A stretch of DNA of 64,000 bases from Chitinophaga pinensis. Lineage in GTDB: Bacteria; Bacteroidota; Bacteroidia; Chitinophagales; Chitinophagaceae. Of this stretch, positions 9,116 through 16,720 are shown in pieces (position 1 is the first letter of the stretch; each line of letters begins with the position of its first letter). The DNA lies in the NCBI GenBank assembly GCA_945865645.1, contig CAMBEI010000002.1, forward strand, positions 62,001 to 126,000. The letters are read 5' to 3'. The position numbers were made by a program, and so were the translations under genes. Below the pieces are notes generated by a model. The model saw only the letters and a list, made by a program, of their open reading frames with translations, was not told where the DNA came from and searched no databases.

Positions 9116-9850
9116 ATGTCAACAACAATATCAACCAATACCAAATGGTGGAATGGAGGACGAAGTCCTTTCAACATAAGCTATGGTAAAGTAATGATGT
9201 GGTACTTTTTAATGAGTGATGCTTTTACCTTTGGTGCATTTTTAATTAGTTATGGCACTATTCGTTTTAGCGTTAACCATTGGGCCGATCCTAATCATGT
9301 ATTTAATGCATTCCCTTTAGCTGGTCATGCAAATTTGCCATTGGTATTTGTAAGTTTAATGACATTTATTTTGATTTTTAGTTCTGTAACTATGGTCTTG
9401 GCTGTACACGAAGGCCATAAAATGAACAGAAAAGGGGTAGAAAAATATATGGTATTAACAATTCTTGGTGGTCTTGCCTTTTTGGGCTGTCAGGCTTGGG
9501 AGTGGACGCATATGATCACCGGCGATCATGCAGTTTTAGTAAACGGACAAATTGAATATTGGGGTACTACCGTCACTAGAAACCCTTGGGGCGTAGAAGT
9601 TATGCATAATGGCGCTATGGTTGCCACACCGGGACCAATTGCTTTTGGCGGATATTTCTTTGGAATAACAGGATTTCATGGTTTTCACGTATTTAGCGGA
9701 GTCATTATTAACGTAACCATGCTAATTAAAACAAGGCTAGGCCATTTTGACCAGCGAGGTCATTATGAAATGATTGAAAAAGCTGGATTATATTGGCATT
9801 TTGTAGATTTAGTTTGGGTATTTGTTTTTCTTTGCTTTTATCTTGTTTAA
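9116..9850 (+). CDS. ctaE: Cytochrome c oxidase subunit III
   Basis: This is full-length subunit III of the oxidase (244 aa). The sequence begins with a short hydrophilic segment, then MMWYFLMSDAFTFGAFLISY as the first membrane helix. The family marker GITGFHGFHVFSGVIIN at about residues 183-200 and the C-terminal YWHFVDLVWVFVFLCFYLV are conserved in this family. A loop at residues 140-170 is longer than in the short paralogue upstream. The ATG is preceded by the heptamer array and by AAATTTAT. It is cotranscribed with the oxidase genes. Confidence 0.93.
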   Translation: MSTTISTNTKWWNGGRSPFNISYGKVMMWYFLMSDAFTFGAFLISYGTIRFSVNHWADPNHVFNAFPLAGHANLPLVFVSLMTFILIFSSVTMVLAVHEGHKMNRKGVEKYMVLTILGGLAFLGCQAWEWTHMITGDHAVLVNGQIEYWGTTVTRNPWGVEVMHNGAMVATPGPIAFGGYFFGITGFHGFHVFSGVIINVTMLIKTRLGHFDQRGHYEMIEKAGLYWHFVDLVWVFVFLCFYLV

Positions 9851-9881
9851 ATTTTAAAAATTAATTTATTAAAATATTATT

Positions 9882-10280
9882 ATGAGTTCACAAATTTCTT
9901 CTCCCGAAATTACCCATGCTCCAGAACATGCTCCAGGCACATCGCGCATTTGGCGAACATTTTGGGTATTATCTTTATTAACTATAATCGAATTAGGCCT
10001 TGGCTATTTTTTATATTTTCAACATGGTCATTTATCTTACGCATTTACATTATCAACTAAATTACTAATAGCAGCATTAACACTTGCTAAAGCTTACTAT
10101 ATAGTTTCTATTTTTATGCACCTTGGCGATGAAATTAGAAATATGATTATGACAATTATTGTACCACTTATGTTATTTATTTGGTTTATAGCGGCGTTCC
10201 TTTTGGATGGCAATAGCTGGAAAAACTTGCGGAATACTGATGCTGGTAGCAGGCCAAACAAAACAGAACAACATCATTAA
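9882..10280 (+). CDS. ctaF: Cytochrome c oxidase subunit IV (CoxD/CtaF-like)
   Basis: This is a small membrane subunit of the oxidase (132 aa, three membrane segments at about residues 25-45, 57-75 and 85-108). The signature is AKAYYIVSIFMHLGDEIRNM followed by a hydrophobic helix, typical of prokaryotic subunit IV. The protein ends in a hydrophilic His-containing tail. It is the last structural oxidase gene before a strong terminator at 10317. The subunit is an assembly or stability factor with no cofactor. Confidence 0.88.
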   Translation: MSSQISSPEITHAPEHAPGTSRIWRTFWVLSLLTIIELGLGYFLYFQHGHLSYAFTLSTKLLIAALTLAKAYYIVSIFMHLGDEIRNMIMTIIVPLMLFIWFIAAFLLDGNSWKNLRNTDAGSRPNKTEQHH

Positions 10281-10316
10281 TTAATAATTAATTTAATATT
10301 TAATTATTAATATATA

Positions 10317-10342
10317 CCATCGCAACATAGCGATGGTTTTTT
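10317..10342 (+). terminator. Rho-independent terminator after the oxidase genes
   Basis: A perfect 7-bp stem, CCATCGC (10317-10323) with GCGATGG (10330-10336), closes a 6-nt loop and is followed by six T residues. It marks the end of the act-cta transcription unit, 36 nt after the subunit IV stop. Confidence 0.9.
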
Positions 10343-10450
10343 ATAAATTTATTTATTTTCATTGCTGTAAATTTGCAATTATTAAAAAGAAAAAAATGAA
10401 TAATCAGGTGGGGAAAGAATTTTCTAAATGCAATAAATTTAGTTATAGTT

Positions 10451-11242
10451 ATGAATAAAAAAGCGGTATTAGCTCTTTTATTGGCTTTTGTAATGCCATT
10501 AGCGGGATATTTTATAGTAGATTATTATAGTAAGGATGCTGTACATATGCCTCATAGATATTTTACGCCCGATAGTGTGGTTGTATCTAGTAAGAATGGT
10601 AAAGTTATTACAGATACCATTTGGCATAAAGTAAAAAATATTGAGTTTACAAATCAGCTCGGTAAAAAGGTTTCGTTAAACGATTTGAATGGAAAAATAC
10701 TGGTAATTAATTTTTTCTTTACTCGCTGCCCAAGTATTTGTCCTGGCCTTGCCCGTAGCATGAAAAGATTACAAGATTCATTTTTAAAAAATGATAGCAT
10801 TGTTCAGTTTATTTCTATTAGCGTTGATCCCGAACACGATTCGATTCCTCAGCTACGAAAATTTGCCGATTACCATAATGCAAATCACGATAGCTGGTGG
10901 TTTGTAACTGGGAATAAAAAAGAAATCTATGATTTTGCATTAAATGAACTAAAGGCTGGCATTGCCGATTCAGCACTTGACTCTACTTTTATTCATACCG
11001 AAAACTTTTTTTTACTCGATAGCAATCGAATTGTACGCGGATGGTTTAATGGCTTTGACACCCTTAAACAAGCCGAATTAGTTAGGGATATTCCGCTACT
11101 AATGCTAGAAAAAGATAAAAAAACGCCTTCTGTGTTTAGAGAATTTATACCCATACTGCCCATTATATTTATTGCCATAGGAATTGTATTTGTGACGGTA
11201 TTTATTTTTAACAAACAAAAAAACATACAAGAAAAAAAATAA
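10451..11242 (+). CDS. Sco1/SenC-type copper chaperone
   Basis: This thioredoxin-fold copper chaperone is presumed to deliver copper to the CuA site of CtaC. The copper ligands are visible: Cys93 and Cys97 in FTRCPSICPG, and His182 in STFIHTENF. An N-terminal membrane segment (residues 4-24) anchors the domain in the periplasm. A second hydrophobic segment near the C-terminus (about residues 235-254) is an additional anchor often present in Bacteroidota homologues. A TAAATTTG box at 10368-10375 could give this gene its own promoter after the terminator. The stop lies 7 nt before the next start. Confidence 0.92.
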   Translation: MNKKAVLALLLAFVMPLAGYFIVDYYSKDAVHMPHRYFTPDSVVVSSKNGKVITDTIWHKVKNIEFTNQLGKKVSLNDLNGKILVINFFFTRCPSICPGLARSMKRLQDSFLKNDSIVQFISISVDPEHDSIPQLRKFADYHNANHDSWWFVTGNKKEIYDFALNELKAGIADSALDSTFIHTENFFLLDSNRIVRGWFNGFDTLKQAELVRDIPLLMLEKDKKTPSVFREFIPILPIIFIAIGIVFVTVFIFNKQKNIQEKK

Positions 11243-11249
11243 TTATTTT

Positions 11250-11834
11250 ATGCTAAATCCAAGTTTTAAAAAAGATGATAATAAAGCCAAGCTATTAATT
11301 TACGCTGTATCATTTGTTGTTTTTGCTGCCGTAGTTTTTTTAAGTAATTATAAACTTGCTGTTAATCTTGGTTTTAATGTACATGTTTTTGCTAAGTTAA
11401 ATGCGGTAATTAATTCTTTAGTTGCTATTTTATTAGTTGCAGGAATAGTATCAGCCAAACAAAAAAAATACGAGCTGCATAAAAAAATTATGTTGACCGC
11501 TATTTTTCTATCTGTATTATTTTTACTTTCTTATATAGCTCATCATTTATTAGCTGGGGATACCAAATATGGCGATTTAAATTATGACGGATTTTTAAGC
11601 TTAGATGAAAAAGCTCTTGCAGGCAGTTTAAGAATGTTGTACTATTTTATTTTGATAACTCATATTCCCTTAGCCGCCATTATTCTTCCATTTATATTAT
11701 TTACAGCATACAGGGCCCTTATTGGTGAGTACGATCAGCATAAAAAATTAGTAAAAATTACTTGGCCTATATGGTTTTATGTGGCTATTACAGGCGTGGT
11801 GGTTTATATAATGATAAGCCCCTATTATCATTAA
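11250..11834 (+). CDS. DUF420 membrane protein (CtaM-like)
   Basis: This is a polytopic membrane protein (194 aa, five hydrophobic segments) of the DUF420 family, which in Firmicutes includes CtaM, a factor needed for cytochrome aa3 maturation. Conserved His residues appear in YELHKKIM, IAHHLLAG and ITHIPLAAI. The gene starts 7 nt after the Sco gene and clearly shares its transcript, which supports a role in oxidase assembly. The precise function is inferred from family and position. Transcription of the next gene is convergent, and the 48-nt gap contains no clear hairpin. Confidence 0.85.
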   Translation: MLNPSFKKDDNKAKLLIYAVSFVVFAAVVFLSNYKLAVNLGFNVHVFAKLNAVINSLVAILLVAGIVSAKQKKYELHKKIMLTAIFLSVLFLLSYIAHHLLAGDTKYGDLNYDGFLSLDEKALAGSLRMLYYFILITHIPLAAIILPFILFTAYRALIGEYDQHKKLVKITWPIWFYVAITGVVVYIMISPYYH

Positions 11835-11882
11835 TAGACTAAAAAATATTTTCGCAATTTTATTGCCATTAAATTAAAAGTG

Positions 11883-12596
11883 TTATATCTCCTCTGCAAT
11901 AATTTTTGTAGGGCTTAGATAAACAATTTTTACAGCAATACTATCATTTACATGTGCCCCTTCTTTAAAGGGTATTTTTATTTGTATTTTATTTTCAATT
12001 AAATTTAAATAAATACCATGAGGCGTTACTTTGTAAACAGTGGCATAAATAGGTGTATTTTCTTTATTTAATTTAACGGCAGTATAAAATTCTGGTATGT
12101 ATTTATTGTTATAAAGCTTTGCAGTTATTTTTTCTTTTTTCTCTAAGTTTTCTAATGCAAATGTTACAGCTTCGTTTAACTCTAATTCTGTTGGTTTAAT
12201 TTGCCAAGGAGATAAGGGTACTGGAAAAAATAAATAACTATCAATTTCTTTTACAAAATATTTATCATCAATTACTTTTAAGTACCCAATAAAATTATTT
12301 TCGGTATGTGCTTTATTAATAAGTACATCTAATGCAGTATTATATAGGTACTGAATATTTGAGGCTGTCATGCGGTCGCCACGATCCGAAAGCCCAGCTG
12401 TAAAACATACCGTATCGCCAATATGAAATAAGTGGGATTTTTTAATTATTTTTTTTTCTATCAATTTTTTTTGTTGTTTTTCATCAACCATTCCATTTAT
12501 TACTTTTTTTCTATTATTATCTTCATATTCTATAATAATATATTTTTTTTCGTGATTTACGAAAGTAACTTGGCCTGTATGTAATGTGCTGCTCAT
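11883..12596 (-). CDS. Hypothetical protein with possible OB-fold/S1-like repeats
   Basis: I do not recognise this 237-aa soluble protein. It has no signal peptide or membrane segment and is rich in Lys, Ile and Tyr. Three stretches resemble cold-shock or S1-type beta modules: residues 7-24 (GQVTFVNHEKKYIIIEYE), about 100-120 (GYLKVIDDKYFVKEID) and 180-237 (YATVYKVTPHGIYLNLIE, then a KIPFKEGAHVNDSI turn). The pattern of a short strand, a turn and 'G-x-x-V/T-x-V' suggests nucleic-acid binding, but this is inference. It is on the - strand, convergent with the oxidase-assembly genes and upstream of no obvious partner. Confidence 0.6.
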   Translation of the reverse strand: MSSTLHTGQVTFVNHEKKYIIIEYEDNNRKKVINGMVDEKQQKKLIEKKIIKKSHLFHIGDTVCFTAGLSDRGDRMTASNIQYLYNTALDVLINKAHTENNFIGYLKVIDDKYFVKEIDSYLFFPVPLSPWQIKPTELELNEAVTFALENLEKKEKITAKLYNNKYIPEFYTAVKLNKENTPIYATVYKVTPHGIYLNLIENKIQIKIPFKEGAHVNDSIAVKIVYLSPTKIIAEEI

Positions 12597-12661
12597 AATA
12601 AAAAATGCTATTTAAGTACTTTTAGAGTAATGTACGTTTTTATAATTAGGTTATTAATAAT

Positions 12662-13093
12662 TTATAAAGACAATGATTCTGATGGATCCCAAAAATGTTT
12701 TTTAAAATCAACCACCGTATTATTTTTAACTGACAATCCGTCTTTTTTTAGTAATTTTTCCATGGTACTAGGTGTATCAAAATGATGTTTACCGGTAAGC
12801 ATACCATTTCTGTTTACTACCCGTTGTGCGGGTACTTTAGGATTAATATGGTGGGCCCCATTCATTGCCCAGCCTACCATGCGGGCGCTTAGCCTTGTAC
12901 CTATGTATGCAGCAATGGCTCCATAAGAACTAACTTTACCTTTTGGTATTTGCCTAACTACATCATACACGTCGTCAAAAAAACTATAAGTTCTTCTCCC
13001 CGAACTTAATACTTTTTCCTCATTAGGTTTATTGACCGCTTTACTTGTATTTGGGGTTACTAAAATCAATTTGGCACTAATTTTTCTCTTCAT
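12662..13093 (-). CDS. Alkyltransferase-like protein (MGMT DNA-binding fold, no catalytic Cys)
   Basis: The protein carries the helix-turn-helix C-terminal domain of O6-alkylguanine DNA alkyltransferases (YDVVRQIPKGKVSSYGAIAA, then GWAMNGAH). At the active site the usual PCHRV reads PAQRV (residues near 90), so the nucleophilic Cys is missing. This matches the ATL proteins that bind alkylated bases and hand them to nucleotide excision repair. The 143 aa include a basic N-terminal extension of about 35 residues not typical of ATLs, so an internal start is possible. The proposed start overlaps the end of trmB by 17 nt, implying translational coupling. Confidence 0.85.
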   Translation of the reverse strand: MKRKISAKLILVTPNTSKAVNKPNEEKVLSSGRRTYSFFDDVYDVVRQIPKGKVSSYGAIAAYIGTRLSARMVGWAMNGAHHINPKVPAQRVVNRNGMLTGKHHFDTPSTMEKLLKKDGLSVKNNTVVDFKKHFWDPSESLSL

Positions 13094-13778
13094 GTATTAA
13101 AATTTGCTGTAGCTGATCATCCACGTTTTTTACTATCGTTGGGAGTGTAAACTTTAGGTAATGTATTTTTTTACTTTGTGCTATATCCAAACTTTCGTAA
13201 TGCGTTTTTATTTTAAGTTCTTCTTTAATATAGTCTTGTGCATATATATTATCTGTGTCTTCCAGAATAGTCAAATCATAAAGACTAGCTACTTTTTTTG
13301 TAAATAAATACAACTCTGGCGAATCTGTTTTAAGGTGCACAAATCCATCTGGTTTTAAAATTTGCTGATAAAGTCTTAAAAATCGTGGATGTGTTAATCT
13401 TTTTTTTGCCTTTGAAATACGTAATTGAGGGTCTGGGAAGGTAATCCATATTTCATCTACTTCGCTTTTAGTAAAATAATCGGGAAGCTTTTCAATTTGC
13501 GTACGTAAAAAACCTGCATTGTTAATATTTCCTGCCAAACATTTTTTTGCTCCAATATACATTCGATTACCTTTTATATCAACGCCGATAAAATTTTGAT
13601 ACGGGAATAACCCAGCCATTGCAACAGTGTATTCTCCCCTACCGCAGGCGAGTTCCAGTACCAATGGATTTTCATTTGAAAAAAAAGTATTCCAATTTCC
13701 TAAAATATCTAATGGATATTCTAAAACATTGGGAAATTTTTTTATTGCAGCAAATCGTTCTAATTTTTTTTGAGCCAT
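13077..13778 (-). CDS. trmB: tRNA (guanine-N7-)-methyltransferase
   Basis: TrmB methylates G46 in the variable loop of tRNAs using SAM. The Rossmann motif VLELACGRGEYTVAMA (about residues 40-56) binds SAM. Family signatures FIGVDIKGNRMYIGAKK, ITFPDPQ and KKRLTHPRFL follow, and the C-terminal TDSPELYLFT is typical. I prefer the second Met (13778, MAQKKLERF), three codons inside the first, because the leading MLR is not family-like. The gene is followed by and overlaps the alkyltransferase-like gene. Confidence 0.94.
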   Translation of the reverse strand: MAQKKLERFAAIKKFPNVLEYPLDILGNWNTFFSNENPLVLELACGRGEYTVAMAGLFPYQNFIGVDIKGNRMYIGAKKCLAGNINNAGFLRTQIEKLPDYFTKSEVDEIWITFPDPQLRISKAKKRLTHPRFLRLYQQILKPDGFVHLKTDSPELYLFTKKVASLYDLTILEDTDNIYAQDYIKEELKIKTHYESLDIAQSKKIHYLKFTLPTIVKNVDDQLQQILIHEEKN

Positions 13779-13913
13779 GCGTAACAAAGATAAATAATCA
13801 GTACCTGAAAAAATACTTTAAAAAACATCGCTTATTTTAAATCATAAGTAAAAGGTAATAATCAGGTACAAATAAAGTATTTTTATATTTAATTATACTA
13901 AAATCTACACTAT

Positions 13914-14314
13914 ATGAATAGCGTGATTGTGTTGCTTCATTTTTCAGAAACGTCTTTACGAGCAGCTTTTTTACTCTACTCAAAAATATTATATATACTA
14001 GTCCTCTTTTCCCACTCAAAGATTTATTAGAGCTTTTAAACCGAAATTACATATTTTTAATGTGGATAAGAATCATTATATTATTCTTTCAGAAAATTAT
14101 AAAAATAAAAAACAGGAGTTTATAAAAATGGTTTCAGATTATAATCCTCTCTTTTGATTTTATACGTTTATTTGCTGTAGCAATAAATTTATTTACCGAA
14201 AGTAGAGATATAGACTTACTTATTACCATTCAAAAATATCGTTCATTTATTGATAAGTTGATAAATACGAGCTGAACAAAAACCTTTACTTTTCACAGTA
14301 AATGCCTATATTAG
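13914..14314 (+). pseudogene. Decayed universal stress protein (UspA-type) gene
   Basis: No intact ORF is present here, but stitched frames read as a two-domain Bacteroidota universal stress protein. From 13914 the frame gives MNSVIVLLHFSETSLRAAF, an N-terminal Usp strand and helix. From 14003 another frame gives PLFPLKDLLEL, and from 14035 a third gives FKPKLHIFNVDKNHYIILSE and runs to TGA at 14155. From 14156 a further frame gives DFIRLFAVAINLFTESRDID then LLITIQKYRSFIDKL, an internal TGA, and TKTFTFHSKCLY, matching the conserved C-terminus. At about 400 bp it is half the expected length, so there is a large internal deletion plus at least three frame changes. It is clearly non-functional as a Usp. 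Confidence 0.75.
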
Positions 14315-14320
14315 TAATAG

Positions 14321-14797
14321 ATGAATAAAGATATTTCTGAGTATATGATTGAGGCTATAAAGCTTTCTATCAATAATGTAGTTGAAGGTAAAGGAGGACC
14401 TTTTGGCGCCGTAGTCGTAAAGGATGGCATAATAATTGCGCGTGGTGTAAATAGGGTTACTGCAACTAATGACCCCACCGCGCACGCCGAAGTAATAGCC
14501 ATAAGAGAAGCTTGTACTATTTTAAATACTTTTCAGTTAAGCGGTTGCGAAATCTATACAAGTTGCGAGCCCTGCCCTATGTGCCTTGGTGCAATCTATT
14601 GGGCTAGGCCCGATAAATTATTTTATGCCAATAGCAAGCAAGATGCTGCTTCCATAAATTTTGATGATCAGTTTATTTACGACGAAATAGGCAAACCTTT
14701 AAACCAAAGAAAACTGTTTACTCAACAAATTTTAAGAGAGGAGGCTTTGATTGCATTTACTAAATGGAAGGAGAGTTCAAATAAAATAGAATACTAA
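14321..14797 (+). CDS. guaD: Guanine deaminase (cytidine-deaminase fold)
   Basis: This is a zinc-dependent deaminase (158 aa) that most resembles bacterial GuaD, converting guanine to xanthine. Zinc ligands are His55 in TAHAEV with catalytic Glu57, and Cys85 and Cys88 in SCEPCPMC. GuaD-like features rather than TadA ones are GGPFGAVVVKDG, the run LGAIYWARPDKLFYA, and the C-terminal NKIEY, whose last Tyr corresponds to the residue that reaches an active site in B. subtilis GuaD. The start at 14321 directly follows the decayed Usp gene. Substrate specificity is inferred from similarity, and a tRNA adenosine deaminase is the less likely alternative. Confidence 0.87.
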   Translation: MNKDISEYMIEAIKLSINNVVEGKGGPFGAVVVKDGIIIARGVNRVTATNDPTAHAEVIAIREACTILNTFQLSGCEIYTSCEPCPMCLGAIYWARPDKLFYANSKQDAASINFDDQFIYDEIGKPLNQRKLFTQQILREEALIAFTKWKESSNKIEY

Positions 14798-14972
14798 ATA
14801 TTTAGTATTATACTCATTCAGCAATAGATAAATACGGGTTACCTCCATAATCAATCATCCTTAATAAATTGAATAATCTTAAATTCAATCCGACATATAT
14901 CTTCTTATTATAGGCTCTTATTTACATTAATAAAACTTAATTTAGACAATAAGATAGCATGTTAAAAATACC

Positions 14973-15018
14973 CTATCAAATATTTGGAAATTATAGAAAT
15001 AATTTAAATATTTGATAG
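14973..15018. promoter_or_regulatory. Perfect 13-bp inverted repeat upstream of the Lrp gene
   Basis: CTATCAAATATTT (14973-14985) is exactly complementary to AAATATTTGATAG (15006-15018). The arm centres are 33 bp apart, close to three helical turns, so both half-sites face the same side of DNA. It lies 33 bp before the start of an Lrp/AsnC gene, and such regulators commonly autoregulate as dimers of dimers. Each arm also contains the small palindrome AAATATTT. A simple mRNA hairpin is possible, but the 20-nt spacer makes an operator more likely. The rest of 14798-15051 is A+T-rich and featureless. Confidence 0.65.
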
Positions 15019-15051
15019 TTAGTTTGAAAATAATTTAAAAATATAATTAAA

Positions 15052-15525
15052 ATGGGTACTAAATTAAATCTTGATAAACTAGATCTTCAGATTATCCACG
15101 AAATGATGGAAACTTCTGAGATATCATATGCCGAACTAGGTAAAAAACTATTTGTGAGTGGTGGCACAATTCATGTACGCATAAAAAAACTACAGGAGTT
15201 TGGTATAGTAAAAGGAACAAAAATGGATGTTGATATAAAACAATTAGGTTACGATATTACTGCTTTTGTTGGAATCTTTTTGGAAAAAAGTTCTATGTAT
15301 GATGCAGTTGCCAAAGAACTAAAAAATATTCCAGAAATAGTACGTTTAAATTATTTAACCGGGAACTACAGTATGTTTATCGAAATTGTTTGTAAGGATA
15401 TTAGTCAACTGCGTTTTATTTTACATGATGAGTTACAAAAAATTAAAGGGATAGAAAGAACCGAAACTTTTATTTCTTTAGAAGAAGGGTTTACTAGAAA
15501 TGTACAAGTGGCTCCTGTAGAATGA
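15052..15525 (+). CDS. Lrp/AsnC-family transcriptional regulator
   Basis: This is a feast/famine-type regulator (157 aa). The N-terminal winged helix-turn-helix covers residues 5-60 (LDKLDLQIIHEMMETSEISY then VSGGTIHVRIKKLQEFGIV), and a C-terminal RAM/ACT-like ligand domain follows from about residue 68 (YDITAFVGIFLEKSS to ETFISLEEG). In this phylum close relatives are often annotated as Lrp regulators, with an amino acid as the likely effector. The perfect inverted repeat at 14973-15018 suggests autoregulation. The gene stands alone, and the next gene is convergent. The specific regulon cannot be read from the sequence. Confidence 0.92.
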   Translation: MGTKLNLDKLDLQIIHEMMETSEISYAELGKKLFVSGGTIHVRIKKLQEFGIVKGTKMDVDIKQLGYDITAFVGIFLEKSSMYDAVAKELKNIPEIVRLNYLTGNYSMFIEIVCKDISQLRFILHDELQKIKGIERTETFISLEEGFTRNVQVAPVE

Positions 15526-15595
15526 ATTAATTGAAGAATTGAAACCTTCTGCGGTTATCAAAATCGTTTTATCATGACATCATCAAATGGAGTAA

Positions 15596-16696
15596 TTAAT
15601 TTTTAACATCTACCGCATCGCTTAATGCATTACCTAATAAATTAAATGCTAGTACCAATAACATTATAGCGAAGCCAGGTATTAAAGCAATCATTGGATT
15701 ATGGGTTATGATAAAATTATAATTTTCTTTTATCATTAATCCCCAACTGGGCTGTGGTGGCTGAATGCCAATACCTAGAAAACTTAACCCCGCTTCTACA
15801 ATAATTGCAGTTGCAAAATTAGAAGCTGCAATTACCATTATTGGTCCAAGTATATTTGGTAAAATATGGTGCAGAATTATACGGCTGTTTTGTAAACCCA
15901 ATGCACGTGCCGCTTGTATATATTCCATTTCTTTAATAGCCATCACTTGTCCGCGTATTAAACGGGCTACACTAACCCACATGGTTAAGCCAACAGCAAT
16001 AAAAATTTGCCAAAAGCCCTTACCCATTGCCATAGTAATAGCAAACACTAAAAGTAAAGTTGGAATACTCCAGGTAACATTAATAAGCCACATAATTACT
16101 TGGTCGGCCCACCCTCGGTAATAACCTGCTAATGCGCCTAAAAAAATACCGAGTGTTAAAGAAATAAGGACAGCAATTAAACCCACTGCCAAGCTTACTC
16201 TTGTGCCAATAATTAATCGACTTAAAATATCTCTTCCAAATTTATCGGTCCCTAGCCAGAATTTTTTAGTGATAATATTTTTTTTAATATCACCCACATG
16301 GTTACTGGTTAATTTGCTAATTGAATAATATTGAATAATGCTAGTATCGTCATCAATAAATTTATTTACAAAAAGACTATCACCTTTAATTTTATATCCT
16401 TTTATTGGCATAAGTTTAAAATTATTTTTCGTGCCACTAAAAAAATGGGTTAGCCAGTTACCTTCAATCATTTTATGAGTAAAAATTTTTAAAAACTGTT
16501 GTGTATAACCAGGTTTCTTAGCCTGTATTTCTACAGTTTGCAGATCGGCGTTGGGAGAATTATCTGGAGCTATTAGGTAACCCAAAAATGAAACAAATAC
16601 TGCCCCAGAAATTATAATAAAACCAAAGAAAGCGCCTCTGTTTTTTTTAAGTTGCTTATACATTTGGGTTTTAAAAGAAAACTTAACTTCGGCCAT
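15596..16696 (-). CDS. ABC transporter permease, DppC/OppC type
   Basis: This is an inner-membrane permease of a peptide/nickel-type ABC importer (366 aa). An N-terminal OppC_N segment contains the first membrane helix (residues 22-43, AFFGFIIISGAVFVSFLGYL). A long periplasmic insertion of about 95 residues follows, as is usual in Bacteroidota members. The permease domain starts at GTDKFGRDILSRLIIGTRVS (about 150), and the EAA coupling loop reads EYIQAARALGLQNSRIILHHILPN near 265. No DppB, binding protein or ATPase is adjacent, so its partners must be encoded elsewhere. The substrate is unknown. Confidence 0.9.
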   Translation of the reverse strand: MAEVKFSFKTQMYKQLKKNRGAFFGFIIISGAVFVSFLGYLIAPDNSPNADLQTVEIQAKKPGYTQQFLKIFTHKMIEGNWLTHFFSGTKNNFKLMPIKGYKIKGDSLFVNKFIDDDTSIIQYYSISKLTSNHVGDIKKNIITKKFWLGTDKFGRDILSRLIIGTRVSLAVGLIAVLISLTLGIFLGALAGYYRGWADQVIMWLINVTWSIPTLLLVFAITMAMGKGFWQIFIAVGLTMWVSVARLIRGQVMAIKEMEYIQAARALGLQNSRIILHHILPNILGPIMVIAASNFATAIIVEAGLSFLGIGIQPPQPSWGLMIKENYNFIITHNPMIALIPGFAIMLLVLAFNLLGNALSDAVDVKN

Positions 16697-16720
16697 GGTG
16701 TAATTTACAAAATCAATATC

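Noticed and set aside
13837..14019. A 60-codon ORF on the - strand
   Set aside because: It lies opposite the first part of the decayed Usp gene and has no family features.
14321..14797. tRNA adenosine deaminase TadA
   Set aside because: The LGAIYWARP and C-terminal NKIEY features fit guanine deaminase better.
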